This document shows, piece after piece, positions 18,053-27,944 of a DNA stretch of 64,000 nt. The DNA lies in NCBI GenBank assembly GCA_963709765.1, contig CAVPXL010000007.1, forward strand, positions 1-64,000, written 5' to 3'. The notes beneath the pieces were generated by a model. The model searched no databases. It had not been told where the DNA came from and saw only the letters and a list, made by a program, of their open reading frames with translations. Source of the stretch: Roseitranquillus sp963709765. GTDB lineage: Bacteria > Pseudomonadota > Alphaproteobacteria > Rhodobacterales > Rhodobacteraceae. The position numbers and the translations under genes were made by a program. Numbering within the stretch: the stretch's first letter is position 1; each line of letters opens with the position of its first letter.

Positions 18053-18113
18053 CCAGCGCGGCGCCCGGCCCAACGGAAAGAGCCGCCTGCGGCGATGACG
18101 GGCGGGAGCTTTC
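18053..18113. repeat. Dispersed GC-rich intergenic repeat, copy A
   Basis: The block CGCGGCGCCCGGCCCAACGG followed about 30 bases later by GGGCGGGAGC fills most of the spacer between the second deformylase gene and fmt. The same two blocks, in the same order, recur at 23885-23963. It may be part of a small palindromic repeat family, but only two copies are seen here. Confidence 0.5.
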
Positions 18114-18114
18114 T

Positions 18115-18609
18115 CTACCCGGTCCGTTTCGTCGCTTTCTTGATCAGCATTCTGCGCTTCAGCGCCGACAGCCGGGCGATGTAGAGATTCCCGTCCAGAT
18201 GGTCGATCTGGTGCTGCACGCTGGTCGACCACAGCCCCTCGAACTCGCGCTCGACCGCTTTCCCCCGCGAGTCGCGATACCGGACCCGCACACGCGCCGG
18301 CCGCTCCAGGCGCGCATGCACGCCTGGCAGATTCGGGCTGGCCTCGTCATGCGCGCGCAGCTCGTCAGACTTCCACGTGATCTCCGGGTCGGCCAGGCAG
18401 ACCGCCTTCCCCCGCTCGGGGGAGGCATCGACGACCGCCAGTCGCCGCATCACCCCGATCTGCGGAGCGGCAAGCCCGACCCCCGGCATCGCTTCCATGG
18501 TCTCGATCATGTCGTCCCAAAGAGCGCGGGTTTCCGCGTCGATCTCTCCGGCAGGTGCCGCCGGCGTCGCCAACCGCCGGTCGGGATACATGACGAAGGG
18601 CCGGATCAC
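18115..18609 (-). CDS. Degenerate peptide deformylase paralog
   Basis: This 164-residue protein has the deformylase fold and motif 1 (GVGLAAPQIG) but lacks key residues of the other two motifs. Motif 2, normally EGCLS with the metal-binding Cys, reads EASPN. Motif 3, normally HExxH, reads HQIDH, so the catalytic Glu is Gln. Such a protein should not be an active deformylase by the known mechanism. It overlaps the active def gene by four bases (ATGA) and precedes fmt. The frame is intact and the rest of the fold is conserved, which suggests selection for another role such as binding nascent chains. Confidence 0.8.
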   Translation of the reverse strand: MIRPFVMYPDRRLATPAAPAGEIDAETRALWDDMIETMEAMPGVGLAAPQIGVMRRLAVVDASPERGKAVCLADPEITWKSDELRAHDEASPNLPGVHARLERPARVRVRYRDSRGKAVEREFEGLWSTSVQHQIDHLDGNLYIARLSALKRRMLIKKATKRTG

Positions 18610-19127
18610 GCGCGCTTCAACTCGCGCTTCAGCTTCTGCATCTTCCGGGTGATCATCTGCCGTCTCAACGGCTTGAGGTAGTCGATGTAGAGACGCCCGT
18701 CGAGATGGTCGACTTCATGCTGGACGCAGACCGCCCCGAACCCGTCGAACATCCGCTCCTGCGTCTGCCCGTCCAGATCCAGCCAGCGCAGCATGACTTC
18801 GGCCGGACGTTCGACCTCGGCGTAGATCTCGGGGATCGACAGGCAGCCCTCTTCCCAGATCTTCGTTTCGCTCGAGCGGGCAACGACCTCAGGATTGACG
18901 AGAACCATCGGCGCCGGTGGCTCGCCCTCCTTCCTGGCGCAATCCATGACGAAAACGCGCTGCATCACGCCGATTTGCGTCGCCGCCAGACCGGAACCCG
19001 GCGCGTCGTACATGGTTTCCAACATGTCATCGGCCAGCCGCCGGATCCCGTCGTCGATATCACGGACGGGCTCGGCCACGGCCTTCAGGCGCGGGTCGGG
19101 ATGAATGAGGATCGGTCTGAGCGTCAT
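18606..19127 (-). CDS. def: Peptide deformylase
   Basis: Deformylase removes the formyl group from the N-terminal methionine of new proteins, using a metal ion. All three motifs are present: GSGLAATQIGV (with Ser and Thr variants of the usual Val/Gly and Pro), EEGCLSIPE with the Cys ligand, and QHEVDHLDG with both His ligands and the catalytic Glu. The protein is 173 residues from ATG at 19127; an ATG at 19163 would add 12 atypical residues. It is the first gene of a def - def paralog - fmt group on the minus strand. Confidence 0.95.
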   Translation of the reverse strand: MTLRPILIHPDPRLKAVAEPVRDIDDGIRRLADDMLETMYDAPGSGLAATQIGVMQRVFVMDCARKEGEPPAPMVLVNPEVVARSSETKIWEEGCLSIPEIYAEVERPAEVMLRWLDLDGQTQERMFDGFGAVCVQHEVDHLDGRLYIDYLKPLRRQMITRKMQKLKRELKRA

Positions 19128-19221
19128 GGCGGATGATTTAGGGGACGTGGCCAATCCACGCAACGCCTCTTGCGTCCGGAACAGCGATGGCTAGCGTGCG
19201 CGCCGTCACGAAGGAGGCTTC

Positions 19222-20397
19222 ATGAATTTCGACGAGATCATCGACCGGCGCGGGACGGACTGCGCCAAGTGGGACAACATGGAAGCCATTTTCGGCGTCT
19301 CGCCCGACAGCGGGATTGCCATGTGGGTCGCCGACATGGATTTCCGCGCGCCCGAAGTCGTTTGCCGGAAGTTGCGCGAGATGGTCGAATCTTGGTGTCT
19401 TCGGCTACCCTTCAGGCCTCGATGCCTTCCGCGATGCGACCTGCTGGTGGATGAAGACACGCCATGGATGGGATCCGGACCCCGCCAGCATCCACGTGAC
19501 GGCGGGCCTGGTGAACGGCATCGGGCTCTGCATCGACACGTTCACCGTGCCCGGAGACGGAATCGTGCTGATGACACCCGTCTACCACGCCTTTCACAAG
19601 GTGATCCGCGCTTCGAACCGTACTCTGGTCCAGATGCCGCTGGCGATCGACGAGGGCCGATACGCGCTCGATATCGAGGCATGGGACGCCGCGATGACCG
19701 GGCGGGAACGGATGATGATCCTGTGCTCGCCCCACAATCCCGGCGGCCGGGTCTGGACGCGCGAGGAGCTGCGGCAAATCGCCGATTTCGCTGTCCGGCA
19801 CGACCTTCTGCTGATCAGCGACGAGATTCACCACGACCTCGTCTTTCCGGGTTCCGTGCATATCCCGATGGCCGTCGCCTGCCCTGACATCGCGGATCGC
19901 CTGGTGATGATGGCGTCGGCCTCCAAGACATTCAATCTGGCTGGCGGCCATGTCGGCAACGTCATCATCCCCGACTCCGCGCTGATCGCGCCGCTTTTCA
20001 GACCGGATGGCCGCGCTGGGGCTTTCGCCCAACGCATTCGGCCTCGCGATGACGACTGCTGCCTATTCGCCCGAGGGCGCGGAATGGCTCGACGCCCTGA
20101 TCGCCTATCTCGATGTCAACCGGCAGGTGCTCGATGCGGCCTTCGAGGCGATCCCGGGCGCGGCCTCGATGCCGCTTCAATCCACATATCTTTCCTGGGT
20201 GGATTTCAGCGGCATGGGGATGGACCCTGAACGAAGTGTGCCGCCGCATCGAGAAGGAGGCCGGCATTGCCGTCAACCACGGCACGACCTTCGGCGAGGG
20301 TGGCGAAAGCTTTCTCCGTTTCAACTTCGCCACGCCTCGCGCGCGGGTGGAAGACGCCGGCGCGCGACTGAAGCGTGTTTTCGCCGACCTGCAGTAA
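19222..20397 (+). CDS. PatB/MalY-type PLP C-S lyase/aminotransferase (three frameshifts)
   Basis: This fold-type I PLP enzyme of the PatB/MalY family cleaves cystathionine or similar C-S bonds and may also transaminate. The N terminus MNFDEIIDRRGTDCAKWDNM and IAMWVADMDFRAP are typical. The middle holds CSPHNPGGRVW, DEIHHDLVF and the PLP lysine in MASASKTFNLAG. Reading frame changes occur near 19390, 20003 and 20222. Each is repaired by deleting one base, giving 390 residues, exactly the family length. Codon use stays normal on both sides of each break, so these look like sequence errors rather than decay. It is divergent from def and probably monocistronic. Confidence 0.85.
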
Positions 20398-20592
20398 GCC
20401 GGGCAACAGGTGTCGGGGCTGGAGCGCCGGCCCCCGCCGCCCCACCGTCGCGGCAGAAAAGCTGTCAGGTGCGCTGTATTGCGGCGAGGCGAGCGACGGC
20501 TGCGCGAAATCGTGGAATGGCGTTCGCGGCCCTCCACCCGGCGGACGACGGCGTGCCGCCACAGCGCTACCGGACGAGCACGCCCCATCGCA

Positions 20593-20943
20593 CTAGTCGC
20601 GGCCAAGCAATCCTGCCGGTGGCGGCCTCTCGGGCGCGAAATCCAGGGGTGCGGTGTCGCTGACTGCGGTCGCGCGCTTGAACTCGTAGCGCATCTCGCC
20701 ATCGGCCGCGGTCGAAGCGACGATGAGACACTGCGAGACATGCCGCGACCCGTCGTGAAGATCCACAAGGCCCCGCAGGCGCGGCGCATCGGTGTCCGCG
20801 ACCGCGAACCCGTCTGCCCAGAGCCTGAGGACACGGAACCACTGCCCGTCGATCTCCACCCGCAGCGTGCTCTTTCTCTTCTGGCGCGCGCGGCGCGCCT
20901 GTGCGAGGCCCTCCAGAACCTCGTTCGGCAGCATGTCATTCAT
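20593..20943 (-). CDS. Conserved hypothetical protein, possibly PilZ-like
   Basis: This is a 116-residue soluble protein. A short helical N terminus with a basic stretch (ARRARQKRKSTLRVEI) is followed by a beta-rich segment containing LWADGFAV, LRGLVDLHDGSRH and QCLIVASTAADGEMRYEFKRAT. The basic lead into a small beta barrel recalls PilZ domains, but the RxxxR and DxSxxG motifs are not clear, so c-di-GMP binding is unproven. ATG at 20943 has a good GGGAGGAA site upstream. It is divergent from the glutathionyl-hydroquinone reductase gene. The 195-base spacer after the PatB gene shows nothing I recognise. Confidence 0.6.
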   Translation of the reverse strand: MNDMLPNEVLEGLAQARRARQKRKSTLRVEIDGQWFRVLRLWADGFAVADTDAPRLRGLVDLHDGSRHVSQCLIVASTAADGEMRYEFKRATAVSDTAPLDFAPERPPPAGLLGRD

Positions 20944-21119
20944 CGCCGGATTCCTCCCTCTCGAGCCCATGCTTTCAAGCGTTCCGATTCCCATCAAGCA
21001 TGGATAGCGTTAACGGACGCGGCGCGTGCGCTCGTGCACCTTCACTGCGCGTCGGCGGGCCTTCCCCTCCGCGCCTGCGCGGTTAGGTGAAGTCGAAAGA
21101 CAGATCAACGGAGTGGATC

Positions 21120-22107
21120 ATGGGAAAGCTGGTCGATGGCATCTGGCGCGACGAATGGTACGACACGAGCGCGCATGGCGGCGAGTTCGTGCGAGATACC
21201 TCCAAATTCCGCAACTGGGTCACGGCGGACGGATCGGCGGGGCCATCCGGCGAAGGCGGTTTCGCCGCCGAAAGCGGGCGCTACCACCTCTATGTCTCCT
21301 ATGCCTGCCCGTGGGCGCACCGCACGCTGATCTTCCGCAAGCTCAAGGCGCTGGAGGACCATATCGGAGTGAGCGCGGTGCATCCCGAAATGCTGTCGGA
21401 AGGCTGGGAATTCCGCCTCCGATGACGCGGGCGCAACCGGCGACGAGCTCTACGGTCTGCCGTATCTGCGCGACGTCTACATCCGGGCCATGCCCGAGGT
21501 CTCCGGCCGCGTCACCGTGCCGATCCTGTGGGACCGGCAGCGTCAAACCATCGTCTCAAACGAGAGCGCCGAGATCATCCGCATGTTCAACAGCGCCTTC
21601 AACGATATCACCGCAAACGACGACGATTACTGGCCCGTCAACCTGCGCGACGACATCGACCGGATCAACACGCGCGTTTACGACACGGTCAACAACGGCG
21701 TCTACAGGGCCGGCTTCGCCACCAGCCAGAAGGCCTACGACAAGGCGGCCACGGCGCTGTTCGACAGTCTCGACTGGCTGGAAGCCATCCTGACCGATAA
21801 CCGCTATCTGACGGGAGATCGCCTGACCGAAGCCGACTGGCGCCTGTTCACCACGCTCCTGCGCTTCGACCTGGTGTATCACACGCATTTCAAATGCAAT
21901 CGCGCCTGGTTGCGCGAATACCCGAACCTATGGGGCTACACGCGGGAACTCTACCAATGGCAAGCACCCACCGGTGCGGTGGCCGAGACCGTCAATTTCG
22001 ACCACATCGTGCGCCACTACCATTACAGCCACGATACGATCAATCCGCATCGGATCATCCCGATCAACCCGCAGATCGACTGGACCGAGCCCCACGGTCG
22101 CGGCTGA
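21120..22107 (+). CDS. Glutathionyl-hydroquinone reductase (GST family, one frameshift)
   Basis: This enzyme belongs to the xi-class glutathione transferases (YqjG/ECM4 family), which reduce glutathionyl-hydroquinones using a cysteine. The N-terminal part has the active-site motif YACPWAHRTLIF, where the Cys of CPWA is catalytic. The second part contains PILWDRQ, IVSNESAEIIRMFN and the helical C-terminal domain. A frame change at 21413-21414 (one extra C) interrupts GWEF; removing it gives 328 residues, the usual length. ATG at 21120 has GGAG upstream. The downstream receiver gene is convergent and ends two bases away. Confidence 0.88.
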
Positions 22108-22109
22108 GC

Positions 22110-22478
22110 CTAGTGGCGCTGCGCCCCGTAATGCTCGACCAGCGCCGCGAGATCGTCCACCGGTGTCTCCGACTGGATGAAGGCGCAGGCGTTCGGAATG
22201 TGGCGGAAGATCGAGCCGTCGGAGAAGAAGGTGGTGTTCGTGACGAAGATCACCTTCGCCTCGGGCCGTCGGTAGCTAGCGAAGTCCGCGACCGCAAAGG
22301 CGGACCCTTGCGGAAGGACCAGATCGAGGATGACAACGTCAACCGCCGGCTCGGTCTGAAGCACGCGGATCGCACGCTGCTGGGTGCCAGCCACGGCGAC
22401 GTCCACGCCACGCCGCGCAAGATGGCCCCGCCAGATTTCGGCGAGATTCGCATTCGACTGGACGATGAGCACCCGCAT
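22110..22478 (-). CDS. Atypical single-domain response regulator
   Basis: This 122-residue protein is a stand-alone receiver domain. The phosphoacceptor position is kept in VVILDLVLP (Asp52). The acidic pair that binds magnesium is replaced by Gln7-Ser8 (VLIVQSNAN), and the conserved lysine near the C terminus is missing (FIQSETP). It may therefore act without ordinary phosphorylation, or bind a partner. No histidine kinase lies nearby. ATG at 22478 is chosen because the fold starts there; an upstream start would add eight residues. Confidence 0.75.
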   Translation of the reverse strand: MRVLIVQSNANLAEIWRGHLARRGVDVAVAGTQQRAIRVLQTEPAVDVVILDLVLPQGSAFAVADFASYRRPEAKVIFVTNTTFFSDGSIFRHIPNACAFIQSETPVDDLAALVEHYGAQRH

Positions 22479-22713
22479 CCGGACCCCTTTGCCACCCGAC
22501 ATGGTCTGGCGTTTACGATCTGCTCACGATCCTTAACCCAACACGCTAAGCGTCGGTTAAGGCGGCGTCGAGCCGATGCGCCGCTCCGCCCCGTCTTGCT
22601 AAGCATTTGTTCTATTTCGTCGTCCGCCATCTGACAAGCATGGAGCCGTTGACCTTGCGCCATCCGCGCGAGGCGTTCACCCTCGCCAGGTAACGATCTC
22701 GGAGAAGTCACCC

Positions 22714-23877
22714 ATGCGTCTCGCAGCCCTGCTTCTGCTTCTGATGCCACAGCTTGCCAACGCGCAGGTCGCCTGCGGCGGCGACTTCGGCACCTTCGTT
22801 GACGGAATGAAGCGTGCCGCAGTGAGCCGGGGGCAGGATCCGGCGCTCGTCGAGCGGTTCTTCGCCCCGATCCGGCGCGACCCGGCAGTGATCCGGGCCG
22901 ACCGGGCGCAAGGCGTCTTCCAGCTCCCGTTCCTCGACTTTTCACGCCGACTGATCAGCCAGAACCGCCTACAGAACGGCGCCCGCATGGCGCAGCGCCA
23001 CGATGCGGTCTTCGATGCGATCCAGCGCCGCTACGGCGTCAGTCGCGGCGTCCTTCTTGCCTTCTGGGCATTCGAGACCGATTTCGGCCAGGTGCAGGGC
23101 AACTTCAACACGGTCAATGCGCTGATGACGCTCGCGCATGATTGCCGCCGCCCCGAGTTGTTCCAGCCGCAGGTCTTCGCGGCGATCGAACTCTTCCGCC
23201 GGGGCGGGCTCGATCCGAGCCGCACGACAGGCGCGTGGGCCGGCGAGATCGGCATGGTTCAGATGCTGCCGGGCGACATCATCGAACACGGGCAGGACGC
23301 GGACAATGACGGAGTGGTATCGCTCAAGACCTCCGCGCCCGACGCGCTGACCTCGGGGGCGGCCATGCTGCGCGCCATGGGTTGGCGCGCCAACGAGCCG
23401 TGGCTGCAGGAAATCGTCCTGCCCAAGGACTTCGAATGGTCCGAAACGGGTCTCAGAACGACCCGTCGCGGCGACGAATGGGCGCGTATGGGCGTTCGGC
23501 CCCGGCAAGGTCGGATCGCCAGCCTGCCCGCCTCGATCCTGCTGCCCCAGGGGCGGGGAGGGCCTGCCTTCCTCGCCTATCCCAACTTCCAGGTGCTCTT
23601 CGAGTGGAATCGAAGCTTCGTCTACGTGACGACGGCGGCCTACTTCGCGACCCGCATCGAGGGCGCGCCGATTTACAAGGCCGGCAACCCCACGCCCGCC
23701 CTTTCGGAGGCCGAGATGAAAGAGCTGCAGCGCAAGCTCGCCGCGCATGGCCACGATGTGGGCGGCATCGACGGCATTCTCGGCGCCCTGACCCGCGACG
23801 CCGTACAGGACGAGCAGATCCGCCTCGGGCTCCCCGCCGACGCCTGGCCCACCCGGGAACTGCTTCGCCGTCTCTAG
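22714..23877 (+). CDS. Lytic murein transglycosylase (MltB family) with peptidoglycan-binding domain
   Basis: This is a 387-residue periplasmic enzyme with a signal peptide (about residues 1-18, MRLAALLLLLMPQLANAQ). The catalytic domain contains LLAFWAFETDFG, where Glu is the catalytic acid of family GH103, and the downstream block WAGEIGMVQMLPGDI. Residues about 315-387 form a C-terminal peptidoglycan-binding domain (SEAEMKELQRKLAAHGHDVGGIDGILGALTRDAV). Such enzymes cleave glycan strands with formation of 1,6-anhydro ends during wall remodelling. A GGAGAAG site precedes the ATG. The gene is convergent with smc. Confidence 0.93.
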   Translation: MRLAALLLLLMPQLANAQVACGGDFGTFVDGMKRAAVSRGQDPALVERFFAPIRRDPAVIRADRAQGVFQLPFLDFSRRLISQNRLQNGARMAQRHDAVFDAIQRRYGVSRGVLLAFWAFETDFGQVQGNFNTVNALMTLAHDCRRPELFQPQVFAAIELFRRGGLDPSRTTGAWAGEIGMVQMLPGDIIEHGQDADNDGVVSLKTSAPDALTSGAAMLRAMGWRANEPWLQEIVLPKDFEWSETGLRTTRRGDEWARMGVRPRQGRIASLPASILLPQGRGGPAFLAYPNFQVLFEWNRSFVYVTTAAYFATRIEGAPIYKAGNPTPALSEAEMKELQRKLAAHGHDVGGIDGILGALTRDAVQDEQIRLGLPADAWPTRELLRRL

Positions 23878-23884
23878 CGACACC

Positions 23885-23963
23885 GCCGCGCCGAATGGCG
23901 CGGCGCCGGCCCAACGGACGGCAAGCGCGGAAGCGCACAGTCGGCGGGCGGGAGCCTCCCGCG
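23885..23963. repeat. Dispersed GC-rich intergenic repeat, copy B
   Basis: This spacer between the convergent transglycosylase and smc genes holds GCGCGGCGCCGGCCCAACGGA and then GCGGGCGGGAGCCTCCCGCGC, whose second half is itself palindromic. The two blocks match copy A at 18053-18113. Placed between convergent stops, it probably also ends transcription. Confidence 0.55.
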
Positions 23964-23968
23964 CCGGG

Positions 23969-26900
23969 TCAGGCCACCATCGCCTCGGCGCGGCGCAGGT
24001 CGACACTCACCAGCTGGCTGACCCCCTGCTCGGCCATCGTCACCCCGAACAGGCGGTCCATCCGCGCCATGGTCACGGCGTGGTGCGTGATGATCAGGAA
24101 CCGAGTCGCCGTCCGCCGCGTCATCTCGTCCAGCAGGTCGCAGAACCGCGTCACGTTGGCGTCGTCCAGCGGCGCGTCGACCTCGTCGAGCACGCAGATC
24201 GGCGCCGGATTCGCGAGGAACACCGCAAAGATCAGCGCCAGCGCCGTCAGCGTCTGCTCTCCGCCTGACAAAAGTGACAGCACGCTCAGTCTCTTGCCCG
24301 GGGGCTGGCACATGATTTCCAGACCCGCCTCAAGCGGATCGTCGCTCTCGACAAGGGCCAGCCGTGCCTCCCCACCGCCGAAGAGGTGCGTGAACAGGGT
24401 CGAGAAATTCGCATTCACCTGCTCGAACGCGGTCAGGAGCCGCTCCCGCCCCTCCCGGTTCAGCCCTGAAATCCCCTGGCGCAGCGCTCCGATCGCCTGC
24501 TCCAGATCCGCCTTTTCTGCGGCCAGCGCGTCGCGCTCTTCCCGCACGGCGATGGCATCTTCCTCGGCCCGCAGGTTCACCGCGCCAAGCGCATCGCGTT
24601 GCGAGCGCAGGCGGACGATCTTGGCCTCGACCTCGGCCGGCGCCTGCCGCAACTCCACCTCCTCCAGACGCTCGGCCAGCAATTGCGGTGGCTGCCCCTG
24701 CTCGTCGCGCGCCCGCTCCGCGGCGGCGACGGCGGCCTCGCGCGCGGCCTCGGCACGCGCCTGCGCAGCTGCCCGCGTCTCGCGCGCTGCGCCTGCGGCC
24801 CGTTCCGCGTCTCGCGCGTCCATCGCCGCGGTGCGCTCGGCGGCTTCGGCCTCTGCGACCGCGTCGGACGCCTTGCCCGCGCGACCCTCCGCGGCCTCCA
24901 GCGCGACGCGCAGCCGGTCGCGCTCGGCCTCCAGCGCGACCGGACGCGCGGTGGCGGCTTCCAGCTCGGTATCGGTCATGGCGGCCCGCTTCTCCAGATC
25001 GGCCACCCGTCCGCCTGCGCTCTCGAGACGCCGGAGCCAGTTCGTCCGGTCCCCGGCAATCGTCTTGAGCCGCCGCGCGCGTCCCTCCCCTGCCCGCCTC
25101 AGCTCGTCGAGTGCCGAGCGCCGGGTCATCATTGTCATCCGTGCGGCCTCGACGGTCATCTTGATCTCTTCGATCTCCGCCCGTGCTGCGCCGAGATCGC
25201 CCAGCGCGCGCAGGGCCGCCTCGGCTTCGGACAGTCTGGCCCGTGCGGCCAATGCCTCTTCACGGTGCCGATCCCGGGCCTGAAGGGCCGATCCGAGCCG
25301 CCCGTCGGCAATGCTGCGATCGGCGTCCGTCTGCGACTGGTGCCGGGCGGATTCGACCAGGGCCCGGTCCGCCTCGCGCCGCCGGTCGCGTCCCGCCCGG
25401 TCAGCCTCGACCCGCGCCGCCAGCTGCGCCTTGGCTGCCTCGTGCGCATCGCGCGCCGCCTGCGCGCGCATGCTGACCTCGGCAAGCTCGCGTTCGAGGG
25501 CTGCATAGCCTGTTTCGCTGCTGCAGTCGCAGCGTTGCCGCCGACCCGGAATCCGACGCGGCTCGAAAGAACCCGTCCCAGCGCCAGAGATCGCCGTCGC
25601 GCGTCACCAGCCTCTGCCCGGGCTCGAGTGCGGCGTGCAGGCGCCGCCCGTCTTCGGCCGCCACCAGCCCGGTTCGCGCAAGCCGGCGGCTCAGAACCCG
25701 CGGTGCCTTCACGTGTCGTGCCAGAGGAATAGCGTCCTGCGGCAACGACGACGCGGGAGCCCGGGTCAGGGAGATCGTGCCACCCGGTCTCGTCCGCCGC
25801 GGATTCGGCCGCGCGCAGGTCGTCTCCCAACGCTGCTCCGAGTGCGGCCTCGAAGCCCGACTCGACCGTGATGCGATCCAACACCTGTCCGCGCGCATCG
25901 CCGTCCTGACCGATCAGACGCGCCAGCGCCGTCGCTTCGGCCTTCAGTGCCTGCGCCTCGCCCTCCGCGGCGGCCCGGTCGGGCCCGCGACTCGCCTTCG
26001 TCCGATTGCGCATCGGCCCGGGCGGCTTCGGCTTCCGCGGCCGCCCGCTCAGCGGCCTCGGCCGTTGCCTGCGCGGCCTCCTGTGCCCGCGCACTGGACA
26101 TCCTGGCCTCGTCCGCGGCAGCCAGATCCGCCCTTGCCGAGCTCCGCCTCGGCCTCGGCGCGCCGCATTTCCGCCTCGGCCCTTGCCAGCGACTTGCCGG
26201 TGTCTTCGGCCAGTCGGGTCGACGAGCGATGGTGCGCGATCAGCGTCGCCATCTCGTCGGTGCGGCGCGAAAGGTCGGCCTCGCGTGCGACCAGAACCTC
26301 GGAGGCCTCCTGCGCAGCCCAGCTCGCGCGCTCCAGATCCTCCTCGTGGCCCTCGCCCTGCGCCGTCAGTCGGGCGACTTCGGCGTCAAGGCTCCCGAGA
26401 GTCTGCGCCGCGTCCTGATCGAGTTGCTTCTCGCGATCCAGATCACGCGCGATCTGCGTTCGCCGCGCCGTCAGCGTCTCGATCATGCGACGCGCATCGT
26501 CTTCCTGCGCCGCAAGCTGATCGCGTTCGACCTTGAGCCGCTGGACGATGGCGGTGGCGATGGCCAGCTCCTCGCGCGCGCCCGGCAGTCGCTCCTGCGC
26601 CGCCGTCTGGGCCGCCGCAAGCTCCCGCGAGGCGCGCTCCGCCGCAGAGGTCGCCGTGACGGATTCGGTCAGCGCGTGCTCCGCCGCAGCGCGAACCGTT
26701 TCGGCCTCGCGCCACCGCAGATAAAGAAGTACCGCCTCCGCCTGGCGAAGCATCGCTCCGATCTCGCGGTAGCGCGCCGCCTGTCGTGCCTGCCGGGACA
26801 GGGCGCCGAGCTGGCCCGTGAGCTGTTCGAGCACATCATCGACCCGGGCAAGGTTCGCCTCGGAGGCCTTCAGCTTCAGCTCCGCCTCGTGCCGGCGGGC

Positions 26901-27423
26901 GTACAGGCCCGAAATTCCCGCCGCCTCCTCGAGTATTCGGCGGCGTGCGACGGGCCGGGCATTGATCAGCTCGCTGATCTGGCCCTGACGGACAAGCGCG
27001 GGCGAATGCGCCCCGGTCGAGGCGTCGGCAAACAGCATCTGCACGTCACGCGCACGCACGTCCCGCCCGTTCGCCTTGTAGGCCGATCCGGCATCGCGGG
27101 TGATCCGCCGCACGACGTCAAGCTGATCGGCGTCGTTGAACCCTGCTGGCGCCAGTCGCTCGCCGTTGTCGATCGTCAATGCGACCTCGGCGAAAGTTGC
27201 GCGTCGGGCGCGACTTGGCCCCCGCGAAAATCACGTCCTCCATCCCGCCGCCGCGCATGGCCGTGGGGCGATTTTCGCCCATGACCCAGCGCAGCGCCTC
27301 AAGCAGGTTCGACTTTCCACACCCGTTCGGGCCGACGACCCCGGTCAGGCCGTCATGGATCAGCAGATCGGTGGGATCGACGAAACTCTTGAAGCCGTTG
27401 AGCCGAAGGCGGGTGAAACGCAT
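23969..27423 (-). CDS. smc: Chromosome segregation protein SMC (five frameshifts, probably sequence errors)
   Basis: SMC is the ATPase core of bacterial condensin, organising and separating chromosomes. The Walker A region VVGPNGCGKSNLLEALRWVMGE lies near the N terminus, long coiled coils rich in Ala, Glu and Arg fill the arms, and the C terminus carries the signature LSGGEQTLTALALIFAVF and Walker B ICVLDEVDAPLDDANV. Frame changes occur near 27194, 26140, 25984, 25755 and 25505. Each needs removal of one base; the result is about 1149 residues, the normal size. ATG at 27423 has GGGAG upstream. An essential ATPase with all motifs intact but five single-base insertions points to assembly error. 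Confidence 0.93.
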
Positions 27424-27590
27424 CTGCGCCGCTCCCTTGTCGCGTGTCCCGCCAAGAGTCTCGATCCGGTACGGCTTTGTCAAGATGCGAGGGCCGCGCG
27501 CGAGGGCCGAACCTACATGTCGGGGATAGCTCAAGATTGTGGGGCCGCGCCGTTCGGTCTAACGTGGCCCCGACGCACCGGAGTTCTCGC

Positions 27591-27944
27591 ATGATCGCAG
27601 GCATTGCCCTTCTGCTGACGTTCCAGCTTGTCGGCGAGGTCGCCTCGCGGGCCTTGGGATTGTCCGTGCCGGGGCCGGTTCTGGGAATGGCGCTGATGCT
27701 TCTGGCGTTCTTCGCCATGCCGCGGCTCGTGACGGTGGTCGCGCCGACGGCCCGCGTCTTGCTGGCGAACCTTTCCTTGCTGTTCGTGCCCGCCGGCGTC
27801 GGCGTCGTGGGGCATATCGACAGTCTGGGTCAGGACGGCGCGGCGGTCTTCACGGCGATCGTGCTCAGCACCGTGGCGTCGATGCTCGCGGCCGTCGGCG
27901 CGTTCCTGGCGGTGAAACGCATGACGGGCGGCGCCGATGACTGA
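27591..27944 (+). CDS. lrgA: CidA/LrgA family membrane protein
   Basis: This is a 117-residue protein with four predicted membrane helices, matching the holin-like CidA/LrgA family. The segment LSVPGPVLGMALMLLAFF and the later LLFVPAGVGVVGH are typical. LrgA works with LrgB; the pair has been tied to murein hydrolase control and to export of overflow metabolites such as pyruvate or glycolate. Its end overlaps the start of lrgB by eight bases. The gene is divergent from smc. Confidence 0.88.
   Translation: MIAGIALLLTFQLVGEVASRALGLSVPGPVLGMALMLLAFFAMPRLVTVVAPTARVLLANLSLLFVPAGVGVVGHIDSLGQDGAAVFTAIVLSTVASMLAAVGAFLAVKRMTGGADD

Noticed and set aside
19222..20397. Two or three separate small genes in the PatB region
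   Set aside because: The pieces are consecutive parts of one PLP enzyme in order without gaps, and the repaired length is exactly that of the family.
23969..27423. smc as a real pseudogene
   Set aside because: All five breaks are single extra bases, Walker A, the signature motif and Walker B are intact, and smc is normally important for growth. Sequence error is the simpler explanation.
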